From contig DEST01000112.1 of the NCBI GenBank assembly GCA_002361365.1, positions 1 through 35,909 of the forward strand: DNA of 35,909 nt, in the 5' to 3' direction. The stretch is from Alphaproteobacteria bacterium UBA3307 (lineage in GTDB: Bacteria; Pseudomonadota; Alphaproteobacteria; RF32; CAG-239). This document shows, one piece after another, positions 34,927 to 35,909 of the stretch. The notes under the pieces were generated by a model, which saw only the letters and a program-made list of their open reading frames with translations, was not told where the DNA came from and made no database searches. How positions within the stretch are numbered: the stretch's first letter is position 1; the number at the start of each line of letters is the position of its first letter. The translations under genes were made by a program, and so were the position numbers.

Positions 34927-35909
34927 TTATTTTCCAATACAAAAGTTGCTAAATATTTTATCAAGTATATCATCAACTTCAACCCTACCGGTAATTTTGC
35001 CAATAGCCCGGCAAGCCAAACGAATATCTTCAGCCGACAATTCTATCTCTTTTTGTAAATTAAACCGCTCTAAATTCTGCAAACATTCAAGCAAAGCTTC
35101 TTTATAGCGATGCCTTGTCATCAACTGTACAGCTCCCTGTTCATAAAGAGATTCAAAATGTCTCGCTAAATAGTCTGTTATTGCGACAATATTTTCATTA
35201 TTTTTAGCAGAAATCAACATACAACCTTTTTCAGACAGTTCCTTTTTGCGCTCAGCAGAAATCTTATCAGCCTTGTTTGCCACCAACATATAATCAGCAG
35301 AGGAGGTGATATATTCATCAAATATATCAGGTTCAGTATTTTCGGCGTCAAACAAAAAGATATTATAATCAGCAGCAGCAATCTTTTCACGCGCCAAAGT
35401 AATACCTATTTTTTCGATTTCATCATTTGATTCACGCAGTCCTGCCGTATCAGAAAATATAACCGGATACCCCTTTAAATCAATATAGGTTTCTATAACA
35501 TCTCTGGTAGTACCAGCAATATCGGAAACAATCGCCACATTACGCTTGGCAATAGCGTTAATCAAACTGGATTTTCCGGCATTTGTAGGTCCGGATATAA
35601 CCACCTGAAAACCATCGCGCAAACGTTCTTCAATTTTATTGACAGACAAATGTGATTTGATATTTTTCACCAGTTTAAATACACTGTTTTCGATTTTAAA
35701 AACAGTGTCTTGTGGGATTTCTTCGTCCGGAAAATCAATATATGCTTCAATATACGCCAACAGGTCCACAAGCTCACCACGCCACGTTTCATACAGATTA
35801 AGAAGCGAACCGCCCATTTGTCTGAGCGCTGTTTTTTGCTGAATTTTAGTTTCCGCTTCAATCAAATCTGCCAAACCATCGGCTTCGGTAAGGTCCATTT
35901 TTCCGTTAT
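34927..35909 (-). CDS. mnmE: tRNA modification GTPase MnmE (5' end outside window)
   Basis: MnmE is the GTPase partner of MnmG in U34 modification. About 327 residues are visible; the N-terminal tetrahydrofolate-binding domain lies beyond the right edge. The frame is open to the last base, and the family motif NGKMDLTEADGLADLI straddles the Met at 35898, which is therefore internal and not the start. The G domain shows GPTNAGKSS, DIAGTTRD, DTAGLRES and NKAD. The protein ends in the conserved FCIGK, whose Cys is needed for modification. The first G motif has Thr where Pro is typical. A 211-base gap separates it from mnmG, which has its own promoter. Confidence 0.97.
   Translation of the reverse strand, partial: NGKMDLTEADGLADLIEAETKIQQKTALRQMGGSLLNLYETWRGELVDLLAYIEAYIDFPDEEIPQDTVFKIENSVFKLVKNIKSHLSVNKIEERLRDGFQVVISGPTNAGKSSLINAIAKRNVAIVSDIAGTTRDVIETYIDLKGYPVIFSDTAGLRESNDEIEKIGITLAREKIAAADYNIFLFDAENTEPDIFDEYITSSADYMLVANKADKISAERKKELSEKGCMLISAKNNENIVAITDYLARHFESLYEQGAVQLMTRHRYKEALLECLQNLERFNLQKEIELSAEDIRLACRAIGKITGRVEVDDILDKIFSNFCIGK

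Noticed and set aside
35667..35861. 64-codon minus-strand frame inside mnmE
   Set aside because: Out-of-frame shadow of MnmE, which continues intact through this segment.

Overview
The window is AT-rich chromosomal DNA from an alphaproteobacterium. The right third holds mnmE, mnmG, rsmG (gidB), parA and parB on one strand with two perfect parS sites, an arrangement well known near the replication origin of Alphaproteobacteria. The ptsP (EI-Ntr) type, the RodZ-hisS-prfA order and GANTC clusters agree with this. Low G+C, two ankyrin proteins, a K+-independent membrane pyrophosphatase and a VirD4-type coupling ATPase suggest a host-associated or gut lineage (Rickettsiales/Holosporales/RF32-like), but the exact order cannot be fixed by eye. 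TGA is used as a stop, so the genetic code is standard. No rRNA, tRNA, insertion sequence or CRISPR array was seen.

Layout from left to right. 1-3491 (minus): ftsK (last residues cut off by the window edge) and an AlkD-like DNA glycosylase. 3568-3953 (plus): a small three-helix membrane protein with its own promoter and terminator. 3977-9461 (minus): ptsP, a RodZ-like protein, hisS and prfA, closely packed and probably cotranscribed. 9535-9906 (plus): a stand-alone phosphomannose-isomerase-type cupin. 10004-11306 (minus): rplJ-rplL as an isolated transcription unit with a consensus promoter, a structured leader and a terminator, and without rplKA or rpoBC. 11307-18789 (minus): five genes ending in a strong terminator. 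These are an acidic helical protein, a large scaffold- or substrate-like protein, a 2-TM/coiled-coil protein, a 2-TM protein with Asp-run repeats and an unrecognised C-terminal domain, and a VirD4/TraG ATPase. 18820-23011: rluD (plus), then a MarC-family protein and a membrane pyrophosphatase (minus). 23134-30879 (minus): rsmG, parA, parB, a ferredoxin-thioredoxin-reductase-like protein, dnaE, a multi-pass membrane protein and an exported ankyrin protein. 31001-31965: a plus-strand ankyrin-like membrane protein gene with its own promoter and terminator. 32015-35909 (minus): mnmE (N-terminus outside the window), mnmG and a PHP-family histidinol-phosphatase-like gene.

The best candidate for an undescribed system is 11367-18789. 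A T4SS-type coupling ATPase is encoded with four proteins I cannot assign to any known VirB, Tra or Dot family. Two of them share a homologous N-terminal two-helix membrane module, so the cluster looks like a self-contained membrane machine or coupling subcomplex. No VirB channel genes, relaxase or VirB4 ATPase lie nearby.

The chromosome-maintenance genes fit together. ParA and ParB act on the parS sites inside rsmG and mnmG, FtsK acts at the terminus and septum, and DnaE replicates. MnmE and MnmG form one tRNA-modifying complex. Two isolated perfect DnaA boxes and a recurrent TTTAAAWACASYG motif add possible replication-linked signals.
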